From NCBI RefSeq assembly GCF_049445995.1, contig NZ_JBMSDZ010000003.1, positions 62,001 to 126,000 on the forward strand: 64,000 nucleotides of DNA, given 5' to 3'. The translations under genes and the position numbers were made by a program. Positions 16,191-24,702 of this stretch are shown one piece after another (the first letter of the stretch is position 1; each line of letters begins with the position of its first letter). Below the pieces are notes generated by a model. It saw nothing but the letters and a program-made list of their open reading frames with translations. It ran no database searches and was not told the origin of the DNA. The DNA comes from Dyella_A sp049445995 (GTDB lineage: Bacteria > Pseudomonadota > Gammaproteobacteria > Xanthomonadales > Rhodanobacteraceae).

Positions 16191-16509
16191 GTCGATGCGC
16201 ACTCCGCGGCAGGAATCGGGACGGCTTGCGGGCGAGTATAGACGCGCCGTGGCGCCTCGCGCAGGATGGTGCGGCGGGCTGCCGGCGGGTGCCGCCCTTT
16301 CCATCCGGCCTCGCTGCTGCGAAAATGCGCGGCCGTACTGCGCCGTTTTCCGGTGCTCGTCCCCCCGCGCCGCCGGCGCGCCCGGCCGACGCCATCGAGA
16401 CAGCGCTTTGCACGCCGGCAGCGTTTCTCACCGCCGTCCGTCCCTCCCGAACACCTGCCCCGGCCACGGTGCGGGCGTTCGACACGTCCCCATTCACTCG
16501 AGGTATCGA
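16191..16509. other. Intergenic region between divergent pilS and sucC
   Basis: These 319 bp must hold the promoters of pilS (leftward) and sucCD (rightward). I see no convincing pair of promoter boxes, no inverted repeat of note and no believable small gene. The first part is very GC-rich and the last 60 bp, before GAGG and the sucC ATG, are comparatively rich in C. Confidence 0.5.
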
Positions 16510-17670
16510 ATGAATTTCCACGAGTACCAGGCCAAAGAGCTGTTCGCGCAGTACGGCATCGCCGTTCCGCCGGGCAAGATTGCCAATTCCCCCGACGCCG
16601 CCGTCGATGCCGCCAAGCACCTGGGCGGCTCGCAGTGGATGGTCAAGGCGCAGATCCACGCCGGCGGCCGCGGCAAGGCCGGCGGTGTCAAGTTCTGCAA
16701 GAGCCTCGACGAGGTCCGCGCCGCCGCCAAGGGGATGCTGGGCACCCGCATGGAAACCTACCAGTCGGCCGGCCGCGCGCTGCCGGTGAACCTGGTGCTG
16801 GTCACCGACGCCACCGACATCGCCAGGGAGCTGTACCTGTCGGTGCTGGTCGACCGCGACTCCAAGGCCGTCTCGTTCATCGCCTCCAGGCACGGCGGCG
16901 TGGACATCGAGCAGGTGGCGCGTGAGACGCCCGAGGACATCCACACCATCGTGGTGGACTTCGTCGAGGGGCTGCAGCCGTACCAGTGCCGCCAGCTCGG
17001 TTTCGCGATGGACCTGACTGCCAAGCAGGTCAACCAGCTGACCAGGATCATGCTGGGCCTGTACAAGCTGTTCAACGAGAAGGATCTGGCGCTGGTCGAA
17101 CTGAACCCGCTGGCGGTCCTCGCCGATGGCAACCTCGCCGCGCTGGACGGCAAGGTCAACTCCGACGACAACGCCGAGTTCCGTCATCCCGATCTGGCCG
17201 CCATGCGCGACCTGACCCAGGAGGACGCCGCCGAGGCGGCGGCCGTGCAGCACAACCTCAACTACGTGACGATGGACGGCACCATCGGCTGCATGGTCAA
17301 CGGCGCTGGCCTGGCGATGGCCACCATGGACGTGATCAAGCTGGCCGGCGGCGAGCCGGCCAACTTCCTCGACGTCGGCGGCGGCGCCACCAAGGAGCGC
17401 GTCACCGAGGCGTTCAAGCTGATCCTCTCCTCGGACAAGGTGAAGGCGATCCTGGTCAACATCTTCGGCGGCATCGTGCGCTGCGACCTGATCGCCGAGG
17501 GCATCATCGCCGCGGTGAAGGAAGTGGGCCTGACCATTCCGGTGGTGGTGCGCCTGCAGGGCACCAACGTGGAGCAGGGGCGCGAACTGCTGGCCAACTC
17601 CGGCGTGGGCGTAACGCCGGCCGACGACCTCAACGACGCGGCGCAGAAAGCCGTGGCCGCCGCCAAATAA
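16510..17670 (+). CDS. sucC: Succinyl-CoA synthetase beta subunit
   Basis: SucC forms with SucD the TCA-cycle enzyme that interconverts succinyl-CoA and succinate with nucleoside triphosphate formation. The 386-residue length is normal. The sequence begins with the family signature MNFHEYQAKELFAQYGI, has an N-terminal ATP-grasp domain (KAQIHAGGRGKAGGVK) and the C-terminal CoA-ligase domain with FLDVGGGA. GAGG six bases upstream supports the ATG. It precedes sucD with 97 bp between; that gap holds a REP-like palindrome, which may tune the ratio of the two subunits' transcripts. Confidence 0.97.
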   Translation: MNFHEYQAKELFAQYGIAVPPGKIANSPDAAVDAAKHLGGSQWMVKAQIHAGGRGKAGGVKFCKSLDEVRAAAKGMLGTRMETYQSAGRALPVNLVLVTDATDIARELYLSVLVDRDSKAVSFIASRHGGVDIEQVARETPEDIHTIVVDFVEGLQPYQCRQLGFAMDLTAKQVNQLTRIMLGLYKLFNEKDLALVELNPLAVLADGNLAALDGKVNSDDNAEFRHPDLAAMRDLTQEDAAEAAAVQHNLNYVTMDGTIGCMVNGAGLAMATMDVIKLAGGEPANFLDVGGGATKERVTEAFKLILSSDKVKAILVNIFGGIVRCDLIAEGIIAAVKEVGLTIPVVVRLQGTNVEQGRELLANSGVGVTPADDLNDAAQKAVAAAK

Positions 17671-17673
17671 CCC

Positions 17674-17747
17674 GTAGGAGCGCACCCTGTGCGCGAATGA
17701 TCTTCGTCACGTAGCGAAGAGCATTCGCGCACAGGGTGCGCTCCTAC
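17674..17747. repeat. REP-like palindrome, family A copy 1 (sucC-sucD gap)
   Basis: A perfect 26-bp inverted repeat: the left arm GTAGGAGCGCACCCTGTGCG... (17674-17699) is mirrored at 17722-17747. A six-pair inner stem, TCTTCG/CGAAGA, lies at 17701-17720. Related copies are at 37899-37982, 55809-55917 and 62215-62298. The GTAG start recalls REP sequences moved by RAYT transposases in Xanthomonadaceae; no RAYT gene is in the window. Here it lies inside an operon. Confidence 0.88.
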
Positions 17748-17767
17748 ACGAGCACAGGACATAATTC

Positions 17768-18640
17768 ATGAGCGTTCTCGTCAACAAGAACACCAAGGTG
17801 CTGGTGCAGGGCTTCACCGGCCAGCAGGGCACTTTCCACGCGCAGCAGGCGCTGGACTACGGCACCCAGATCGTCGGCGGCGTGACCCCGGGCAAGGGCG
17901 GCAGCGAGCACATCGGCCTGCCCGTGTTCAACTCGATGGACGAAGCCGTCGCCGAGACCGGCGCCGACGCGTCGGTGATCTTCGTGCCACCGCCGTTTGC
18001 GGCCGACTCGATCCTCGAAGCGATCGACGCGGGCATCCGCGTGATCGTGGCGATTACCGAAGGCATTCCGGTACTCGACATGCTGCGCGTGAAGAACGTG
18101 CTGGCGCAGCATCCGGAAACCGTGCTGATCGGCCCGAACTGCCCCGGCATCATCACCCCGGGCGAGTGCAAGATCGGCATCATGCCGGGTCACATCCACC
18201 AGCCGGGCAAGGTCGGCATCGTGTCGCGCTCGGGCACGCTCACCTATGAGGCGGTGTTCCAGACCACCAACGAAGGCCTGGGCCAGTCCACCTGCATCGG
18301 CATCGGCGGCGACCCGATCAACGGCCTGAGCTTCATCGACTGCCTGAAGCTGTTCCAGGACGATCCCGCCACCGAGGGCATCATCATGGTCGGCGAGATC
18401 GGCGGCAGCGCCGAGGAAGACGCCGCCGAGTTCATCGGCGAATACGTGACCAAGCCGGTGGTGTCGTTCATCGCCGGCGCCTCGGCCCCTCCGGGCAAGC
18501 GCATGGGCCATGCCGGCGCGATCATCTCCGGCGGCAAGGGCACCGCGGCGGCCAAGTTCGCCGCGCTGGAGAAGGCCGGCGTCACCACGGTGAAGTCGCC
18601 GGCCGATCTCGGCCGGACGCTGGCCAGGCTGATGAAGTAA
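17768..18640 (+). CDS. sucD: Succinyl-CoA synthetase alpha subunit
   Basis: SucD binds CoA and carries the phosphohistidine of succinyl-CoA synthetase. The 290-residue product has the N-terminal CoA-binding domain (QGFTGQQGTFHAQQALDYGT, here in pieces) and the catalytic His in KRMGHAGAIISGGKGT close to the C terminus. Its length and start are as usual for the family. It follows sucC and is closed by a strong hairpin at 18669-18707. Confidence 0.97.
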   Translation: MSVLVNKNTKVLVQGFTGQQGTFHAQQALDYGTQIVGGVTPGKGGSEHIGLPVFNSMDEAVAETGADASVIFVPPPFAADSILEAIDAGIRVIVAITEGIPVLDMLRVKNVLAQHPETVLIGPNCPGIITPGECKIGIMPGHIHQPGKVGIVSRSGTLTYEAVFQTTNEGLGQSTCIGIGGDPINGLSFIDCLKLFQDDPATEGIIMVGEIGGSAEEDAAEFIGEYVTKPVVSFIAGASAPPGKRMGHAGAIISGGKGTAAAKFAALEKAGVTTVKSPADLGRTLARLMK

Positions 18641-18668
18641 GCCGGTGGTGGTGCCTCAGGGCACCACG

Positions 18669-18707
18669 CAAAACAAAAGGCCGCGCAATGCGCGGCCTTT
18701 TGTTTTG
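18669..18707. terminator. Bidirectional terminator between sucD and bamD
   Basis: An 18-bp perfect stem with a three-base loop: CAAAACAAAAGGCCGCGC, AAT, then the exact complement ending in CCTTTTGTTTTG. The U-rich or A-rich flank on each side makes it usable from both strands, which suits the convergent sucD and bamD genes. Confidence 0.92.
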
Positions 18708-18710
18708 TCC

Positions 18711-18800
18711 GGGATTCGATGTGCGGGATTCGGGATTCGCTGCGGCGTTGCCGTCGGGTCGGCTGCTCATCATCGAATCCCGAATGCCGACTCCCGAATC
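18711..18800. repeat. GGGATTCG/CGAATCCC palindromic repeat, family B copy 1
   Basis: The left side has three GGGATTCG units and the right side the complementary CGAATCCCGAAT and CTCCCGAATC, separated by a GC-rich middle. The same layout recurs at 34676-34815 (yebC-ruvC) and 57278-57367 (glyA-nrdR). It lies between the terminator and the 3' end of bamD. Confidence 0.75.
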
Positions 18801-18812
18801 ACCCCGCCAGGA

Positions 18813-19637
18813 TCAGTGATGGCCGGAGAACGGCACCAGCTTGCGCAGCGTGGAGGGCGGGTGCGGCCACTTCGGATCGGTCAGGTACGGGTGGTCGGGA
18901 TAGTTCAGCGCCAGCACTTTGCGCACCTGCTCGGCCTGATTCTTGCGGTCCAGCGCGGCGTAGCTGCGGGCGAGGATGGCCAGCGCATCGGCCGTCTGCG
19001 GCGACTGCTGGTAGTGTTCGATCACGTACTGCGCGCGGTCCGCCGAAGCGACGAAGGCCTTGTTGCGCAGGTAGAACTCGGCCACGTTGATCTCGTACTG
19101 CGCCAGCACGTTGCGCAGGTAGATCATGCGCTGGCGTGCGTCCGCCGCGTAGGCGCTGTCCGGGAAGCGGCGGGTCAACACGGTGAAGTCGTCGAACGAC
19201 TTCAGGTTGTAGCCCTGGTCGCGGCGGCTCTCCGCACCGGAGCGGGAGATGTAGCGCTCGATGATGCCCGAGGTGCGACCGAAGTTGATCAGGCCGCGCA
19301 GGTAGTAGGCGTAGTCGACGTGGCGGTTGGTCGGATACGTCTTGATGAAGCGGTTGATCGTGGAATACGCGTCGTCCGGCTGGTTGTCCTTGTACTGCGC
19401 GTAGGCCAGTTCCAGCTGCGCCTGCTGGTTGTAGTCCCCGGAGGGAAAGCGCGCGATCAGACGCTGATAAGCTTTTGCGGCGGCGGCGTAGTCGCCGTTT
19501 TCCAGGTCGTTGTGGGCCTTGCTGTAAAGCTGGGCCACCGGCATCGTGTCGATGGTGTCGCGTTTGCCTTTGAACATCGAGCACGCGCTCATCGTCAGGG
19601 CCAGGCCGAGCACGACGAGCAGTTTGGAAATACGCAT
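18813..19637 (-). CDS. bamD: Outer-membrane assembly lipoprotein BamD
   Basis: BamD is an essential lipoprotein of the BAM complex that folds beta-barrel proteins into the outer membrane. The 274-residue product starts at 19637 with a signal peptide and lipobox (LTMSAC, lipidated Cys about residue 19). The rest is a run of tetratricopeptide-like helices (AYSKAHNDLENGDYAAAAKAY, in part) characteristic of BamD/ComL. No clear ribosome site precedes the ATG; TATCAT near 19670 on this strand is a possible -10. It is divergent from rluD, the same pairing as in many gammaproteobacteria. Confidence 0.94.
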   Translation of the reverse strand: MRISKLLVVLGLALTMSACSMFKGKRDTIDTMPVAQLYSKAHNDLENGDYAAAAKAYQRLIARFPSGDYNQQAQLELAYAQYKDNQPDDAYSTINRFIKTYPTNRHVDYAYYLRGLINFGRTSGIIERYISRSGAESRRDQGYNLKSFDDFTVLTRRFPDSAYAADARQRMIYLRNVLAQYEINVAEFYLRNKAFVASADRAQYVIEHYQQSPQTADALAILARSYAALDRKNQAEQVRKVLALNYPDHPYLTDPKWPHPPSTLRKLVPFSGHH

Positions 19638-19708
19638 GGGCAAGGAATTCAGATGTTTGATCGAAAAGGCATGATAGCCGAAACCGGCCGGACTCCGCGG
19701 AGCGGGGC

Positions 19709-20683
19709 ATGACCACCATTCGCCACGAGGCCGTGGTGCCGCTGGCTGCCGCGGGTCGCAGGTTCGACCAGACCGTGGCCGAGATGTTCCCGGATTATTC
19801 GCGCTCCCGGCTGGCCGGCTGGATCAAGGCCGGGGCGATCACCCTGGACGGTGCGCAGGCGCCGCCGCGGCAGCTGCTGCGCGGCGGCGAGCAGGTAAGG
19901 CTGGAAACCGAACTGGCCACCGAGGTGACCAGCACCGCCGAGCCGATCGCGCTGGACATCGTGTACGAGGACGAGCATCTGCTGGTGCTCGACAAGCCGG
20001 CCGGGCTGGTGGTGCATCCGGGTGCGGGCAACCCCGGCGGTACCGTGCTCAACGCCCTGCTGCACCACGATCCGCGGCTGGCCGAACTGCCGCGCGGCGG
20101 CATCGTGCACCGGCTCGACAAGGACACCTCGGGCCTGATGGTGGTGGCCAGGACGCTGGCCACCCACACCGCGCTGGTGGACATGCTCTCGCGCCACGAC
20201 GTGGAGCGGCAGTACGAGGCGGTGGTGCTGGGCACCCTGGTCGCCGGCGGCACCGTCGATGCGCCGATCGGCCGACACATGGGCGACCGCCTGCGCCAGG
20301 CCGTGCGCGATGAGGAGGACGGCAAGCGCGCCGTCACCCATTACCGCCTGCGCGAGCGCTTGCGCGCGCACACCGTGATCCAGTGCAACCTGGAAACCGG
20401 CCGCACCCACCAGATCCGCGTGCACCTGGCGCACATCCACCACGCGCTGGTCGGCGATCCGCTGTACGGCGGCGGCCTGCGCCTGCCCAGGGGCGCCAGC
20501 GAGGCGCTCGCGGCCACCTTGCGCGCCTTCCGCCGCCAGGCGCTGCACGCCGAACGACTGGCCTTCGTCCATCCCGCGACCGGCGAGGCACTCGCGTTCA
20601 GCTCGCCGCGCCCGGCGGACATGGAATCGCTGATCGCCGCGCTGCGCACGGATCTTGCCGAACGCGGGCCGGTGCAGGATTAG
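19709..20683 (+). CDS. rluD: 23S rRNA pseudouridine synthase RluD
   Basis: RluD makes pseudouridines 1911, 1915 and 1917 in helix 69 of 23S rRNA. The 324-residue product has an N-terminal S4 RNA-binding domain (residues about 15-75) and a pseudouridine synthase domain with the catalytic Asp in HRLDKDTSGLMV near residue 140, plus GRTHQIRVHL. It is divergent from bamD, and pgeF follows after three bases, an order common in proteobacteria. Confidence 0.95.
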   Translation: MTTIRHEAVVPLAAAGRRFDQTVAEMFPDYSRSRLAGWIKAGAITLDGAQAPPRQLLRGGEQVRLETELATEVTSTAEPIALDIVYEDEHLLVLDKPAGLVVHPGAGNPGGTVLNALLHHDPRLAELPRGGIVHRLDKDTSGLMVVARTLATHTALVDMLSRHDVERQYEAVVLGTLVAGGTVDAPIGRHMGDRLRQAVRDEEDGKRAVTHYRLRERLRAHTVIQCNLETGRTHQIRVHLAHIHHALVGDPLYGGGLRLPRGASEALAATLRAFRRQALHAERLAFVHPATGEALAFSSPRPADMESLIAALRTDLAERGPVQD

Positions 20684-20686
20684 CGC

Positions 20687-21463
20687 ATGCCTCTTTGCCG
20701 CGATGATCCGGCCTGGGTCGTGCCGGGATGGCCGGCGCCACCGGGCGTTTGCGCGGCGGTGAGCACGCGGCAGGGCCCGGGGGTGTCCGTGGCGCCGTTC
20801 GACCGCTTCAATCTCGGCATGCGCAGCGGCGACGATCCGGCAGCGGTCGCGGCCAATCGCGCGGCGCTGCAGGCGGCACTGGACCTGCCTCACCCGCCGC
20901 ACTGGCTGCAGCAGGTACACGGCACCGGAGTCTGCGTGGTGCGCGATGCCGCCGGGCGGGAGGAGCCGATCGCCGATGCGGCCATCACCCGCGAATGCAG
21001 CCAGCCGCTGGCGATCCTCACCGCCGATTGCCTGCCGGTGCTGCTGTGTGATGCCGCCGGTTCCGTCGTCGGCGCCGCCCACGCCGGGTGGCGCGGGCTG
21101 GCGGCGGGCGTGATCGAGCGCACGGTGGCGGCGATGGCGGTCGATCCCGCGCGGGTGCGGGCCTGGTTGGGTCCGTGCATTGGCCTGCCCAGCTACGAGG
21201 TGGGCGAGGAGGTGCGCGCGGCGTTCGTGGATACCGACCCTGGCGCGGCATCGCGCCTCGTGCCGACGCGTCCGGGGCACTGGCGTTGCGATCTGGCGGC
21301 CCTGGCGCGTCGCCGGCTGGCGACGATCGGCGTGACGCAGGTGGCCGGCGGCGGTTTCGACACCTTCACCGATGCGCGCTTTTATTCCTACCGCCGTGAC
21401 GGTGTGCGCAGCGGCCGCTTCGCCAGCCTGATCTGGCTGGAGGATGCGGCGCACGCGCGCTGA
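20687..21463 (+). CDS. pgeF: Multicopper-oxidase-like PgeF (YfiH, DUF152)
   Basis: The 258-residue protein belongs to the laccase-domain family YfiH. Members are zinc enzymes variously described as purine nucleoside phosphorylase/adenosine deaminase or as peptidoglycan editing factor. The metal ligands are visible: His in QQVHGTG, Cys in ADCLPVLL and His in HAGWRGL. Three bases separate it from rluD, so the pair is an operon. It is convergent with otsA. Confidence 0.9.
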   Translation: MPLCRDDPAWVVPGWPAPPGVCAAVSTRQGPGVSVAPFDRFNLGMRSGDDPAAVAANRAALQAALDLPHPPHWLQQVHGTGVCVVRDAAGREEPIADAAITRECSQPLAILTADCLPVLLCDAAGSVVGAAHAGWRGLAAGVIERTVAAMAVDPARVRAWLGPCIGLPSYEVGEEVRAAFVDTDPGAASRLVPTRPGHWRCDLAALARRRLATIGVTQVAGGGFDTFTDARFYSYRRDGVRSGRFASLIWLEDAAHAR

Positions 21464-21520
21464 GCGATGGGCACGCCGGTCGGTGCGTGCCGTGCAATGC
21501 GGGAGAGGCCGCCGCGTCCG

Positions 21521-22900
21521 TCAGCCGGTCAGTCGCTGCAGGAACGACTGGCACCACACGGTGATGTCCTGCTTCTCCAGCACGTCCATCATCGCGCGCC
21601 AGCGCTGGCGGCGTTCGCGCAGCGGCATCTGCAGGGCGCGCTCCAGCGCGTTGGCCACCTCGGCCGGGTCGGCGGGATTCACCAGCAGGGCCTCGGCAAG
21701 CTCGGCGGCGGCGCCGGCAAACCGCGAGAGCACCAGCACGCCGGGATTCTTCGGGTCCTGGCAGGCCACGTATTCCTTCGCCACCAGGTTCATGCCATCG
21801 CGCAGCGGGGTGATCAGCGCTACGCGGGCGGTGCGGTAGTAGCCGGACAGCAGGCGGTGCGGAAAGGACTGGTTGACGTAGCGGATCGGCACCCAGTCCG
21901 GCGCGGCATATTTGCCGTTGATATGTCCGGCCAAGCGCTCCAGCTCGCGGCGGATCTGGCGGTATTCCGGTACCGATCCGCGCGAGGGCGGCGCGATCTG
22001 CAGGAAGGTGATCTTCCGATGCAGCGCCGGGGCGCGCTCCAGCAGGTGGTCGTAGGCGCGGAAGCGCTCCGGCAATCCCTTGGAATAGTCCAGCCGGTCC
22101 ACGCCGATGATCAGCGCGCGGCCCTGCAGGCTGTCGCGCAGCCGGGCGGTTTCCTCCAGCCCGGCCGCTTCGCGGGCGGTCTGCGCGACCAGCGCGGTCT
22201 CGATGCTGATCGGAAACACGCCGGCGCGGAAGCTGCGCCCGTCAGCCGCGCGGATACGCCCGCCGGGGCGCATCGCCCCGCCGATCTCGTGCAGAAAATA
22301 TTCCTCCAGCGCGCGCAGGTCTCGTGCGGTGTGCACGCCGATCAGGTCGTAGGAGGCCAGCGTCTCGAACAGCGCGCGGTGCCGCGGCAACCCGATCAGC
22401 AGACCGGCGGCCGGCAGCGGCGTGTGCAGGAAGAAGCCGATGCGGCTCTTCACGCCGCGCTCGCGCAGGCGCGCGGCCAGCGGAATCAGGTGGTAGTCGT
22501 GCACCCAGATCACGTCGTCGGGCTTGAGCAGCTCGACCAGGCGATCGGCGAACAGCGCGTTGACCCGCAGATAGCCGTCCAGATGGTCGCGCTGGTAGTC
22601 GACCAGATCCGGGCGGTAATGCAGCAGCGGCCACAGCGCGCGGTTGGCAAAGCCGGCGTAGAACTCGTCGTGGTCGGTGCGGGTGAGGTCGATGGTGGCG
22701 TAGTCGATCGATCCGTCCCGCGTGCAGTGGACCTGGGCGCTGTCCGCCCCGACCTTGCCGCTCCAGCCGAACCACAGGCCGCCGCGTTCGCGCATCGCCG
22801 CCCGCATCGCCGAGGCCAGTCCACCGGTGGCGGTCTGCTGCGGCAGTGCCACGCGGTTGGACACCACCACCAGCCTGCCTTGCTCCTTCGTGCCGCTCAT
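21521..22900 (-). CDS. otsA: Trehalose-6-phosphate synthase
   Basis: OtsA (GT20) joins UDP-glucose and glucose-6-phosphate to trehalose-6-phosphate. The 459-residue product has the N-terminal loop VVSNRVALP, WVHDYHLIPL and the GVDRLDYSKGLPERF motif with the Arg/Lys pair that binds the donor phosphates. The ATG at 22900 overlaps the stop of the GH15 gene (ATGA) and GGGAGGA lies just before it, so translation is coupled. It is the last gene of the otsB-GH15-otsA operon. Confidence 0.96.
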   Translation of the reverse strand: MSGTKEQGRLVVVSNRVALPQQTATGGLASAMRAAMRERGGLWFGWSGKVGADSAQVHCTRDGSIDYATIDLTRTDHDEFYAGFANRALWPLLHYRPDLVDYQRDHLDGYLRVNALFADRLVELLKPDDVIWVHDYHLIPLAARLRERGVKSRIGFFLHTPLPAAGLLIGLPRHRALFETLASYDLIGVHTARDLRALEEYFLHEIGGAMRPGGRIRAADGRSFRAGVFPISIETALVAQTAREAAGLEETARLRDSLQGRALIIGVDRLDYSKGLPERFRAYDHLLERAPALHRKITFLQIAPPSRGSVPEYRQIRRELERLAGHINGKYAAPDWVPIRYVNQSFPHRLLSGYYRTARVALITPLRDGMNLVAKEYVACQDPKNPGVLVLSRFAGAAAELAEALLVNPADPAEVANALERALQMPLRERRQRWRAMMDVLEKQDITVWCQSFLQRLTG

Positions 22901-24702
22901 AGTGCGTCCTCCCAGCGGCGCGAGAGCCGCATGGCCGCCTGGATCAGCCCCACCATCGAGTAGGTCTGCGGGAAGTTGCCCCAGTGCTCGCCGGTCGTCG
23001 GCGCGATGTCCTCGGACAGCAGGCCCAGCGCGTTGCGCTGCTCCAACATGCGCTCAAACATCGCTCGCGCCCGCTCGCGCCTTCCGGTGGCGGCCAGCGC
23101 CTCGATGTACCAGAAGGTGCAGATGGTGAAGCTGGTCTCCGGCGCGCCGAAATCGTCCGGTGCGATGTAGCGGAACAGATGATCGCCGCGGCCGAGGGCC
23201 TTGCCGACAGCGTCGACCGTGGCGACGAAGCGCGGATCCATCGCCTCGATGAAGCCGATGTCGGCCAGCAGCAGCAGGCTGGCGTCCAGGCGTTCGCCGC
23301 CGTAGGCATCGACGAAGTGGCCAAGCTCCGCGTTCCAGCTCCGCGCCAGGATGCGTGCGTGCAGCGCGGTGGCCTCGTCGTGCCAGTGCCGCGCGCGCTC
23401 GTCCAGGCCCAGCTCGGTGGCGATGTGCGCCAGGCGGTCGCAGGCGGCCCAGCACATCGCGGCCGAATAGGTGTGTACGGCGGCGCGGCCGCGGAATTCC
23501 CACAGACCGGCATCGGGCTGCTCGGCCGTGCGCACGGCCAGCCGCCCCATCCGCTCCAGCCGCTCGAACATGCGCGCGTCGCCGCGATGCTCGAGGCGAT
23601 GGTCGAAGAACAGCTGCGCCGAGGCCAGCACTACCGAGCCGTAGACGTCGTTCTGCCGCTGCCGCCAGGCGTCGTTGCCCATCCGCACCGGACCCATGCC
23701 GCGATAGCCGGCGAGTGCATCGGCAGTGCGCTCGTGCAGTTCGCGCTCGAAGGTGATGCCGAACACCGGGCCGATCTCCGCGTCGTCGTCCTCGGCGACG
23801 AGGTTGAACACGTAGCGGATGTAGTTCTCCATGGTGCGGGTGGCGCCGAGCCGGTTGAGCGCGCGCACGGTGAAGGCGGCGTCGCGCAGCCAGCAATAGC
23901 GGTAATCCCAGTTGCGCCCGGTGTCGGCCGCCTCGGGGATCGAGGTGGTGAGCGCCGCGACGATCGCGCCGGTGGCCTCGTACTGGCACAGCTTGAGCGT
24001 GATGGCGGCGCGGATCACCGCGTCCTGCCACTCGTACGGGATCGACAGGTAGCGCACCCAGTCGCGCCAGTATTCCTGCGTGCGGTGCAGTGCCAGTGCG
24101 ATGAAGTCGGCCAGGCTTTCATCGAGGGTCTCGTCGGGGCCGAACACGAAGTGCGCCGGCCGATCCAGCCCGAACGGCAGCGCGCGCTCGATCATCGGCA
24201 CGGGCACGTCGCCGGTCAGCCGCAGCGTGGCGTCGCCCAGCCGGAAGCGCAGATGATTGCTGCCGGAGGTGGTGGCGGCCGGCGCCGCGCCGTAGCCGCA
24301 CAGCGGCCGCATCAGCACGCGGATGCGCGGCGAGCCGGCCAGCGGGCGCACGCGTCGGGTGAGCATCACCGGGTGAAACAGGCGACCACGCGCGCGGTAG
24401 CGCGGCGCGAAGTCGGTGATCTCGACGGCGCCGCCGTGGCGGTCGTGCAGCCGCGTGACGAGCACGGCGGTGTTGGTCTCGTACCACTGCTCGCTGCGCT
24501 CCAGATCCTGCAGCTCGATGCTCCAGTCGCCGCCCTCGTGCCGGGGCGAGAGCAGGACGCAGAAGCTGGCATCGCTGTCGAAGGTGGGCAGGCAGGCCCA
24601 CACGATGCGTGCGCGCCGGTCGATCAGCGCGGCCACGCTGCCGTTGCCGACCACGCCCAGCTCAAGATCGTTCGGCAGGGTCTCCGTGCGCTCTGGTGTC
24701 AT
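22897..24702 (-). CDS. GH15 glucoamylase/trehalase-like protein
   Basis: The 601-residue protein is a bacterial glycoside hydrolase family 15 member with an N-terminal beta-sandwich and an (alpha/alpha)6 barrel (RNWDYRYCWLRDAAFTVRAL). Both catalytic Glu positions are present: GLWEFRG near residue 400 and LLSEDIAP near 560, followed by GNFPQTYSMVGLI. No signal peptide is seen, so it acts in the cytosol. AAGGAG nine bases before the ATG supports the start. The gene overlaps otsB by 41 bases and otsA by four. GH15 enzymes of this kind include cytosolic trehalases, so it may limit or recycle the trehalose made by its neighbours. Confidence 0.9.
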   Translation of the reverse strand: MTPERTETLPNDLELGVVGNGSVAALIDRRARIVWACLPTFDSDASFCVLLSPRHEGGDWSIELQDLERSEQWYETNTAVLVTRLHDRHGGAVEITDFAPRYRARGRLFHPVMLTRRVRPLAGSPRIRVLMRPLCGYGAAPAATTSGSNHLRFRLGDATLRLTGDVPVPMIERALPFGLDRPAHFVFGPDETLDESLADFIALALHRTQEYWRDWVRYLSIPYEWQDAVIRAAITLKLCQYEATGAIVAALTTSIPEAADTGRNWDYRYCWLRDAAFTVRALNRLGATRTMENYIRYVFNLVAEDDDAEIGPVFGITFERELHERTADALAGYRGMGPVRMGNDAWRQRQNDVYGSVVLASAQLFFDHRLEHRGDARMFERLERMGRLAVRTAEQPDAGLWEFRGRAAVHTYSAAMCWAACDRLAHIATELGLDERARHWHDEATALHARILARSWNAELGHFVDAYGGERLDASLLLLADIGFIEAMDPRFVATVDAVGKALGRGDHLFRYIAPDDFGAPETSFTICTFWYIEALAATGRRERARAMFERMLEQRNALGLLSEDIAPTTGEHWGNFPQTYSMVGLIQAAMRLSRRWEDAL

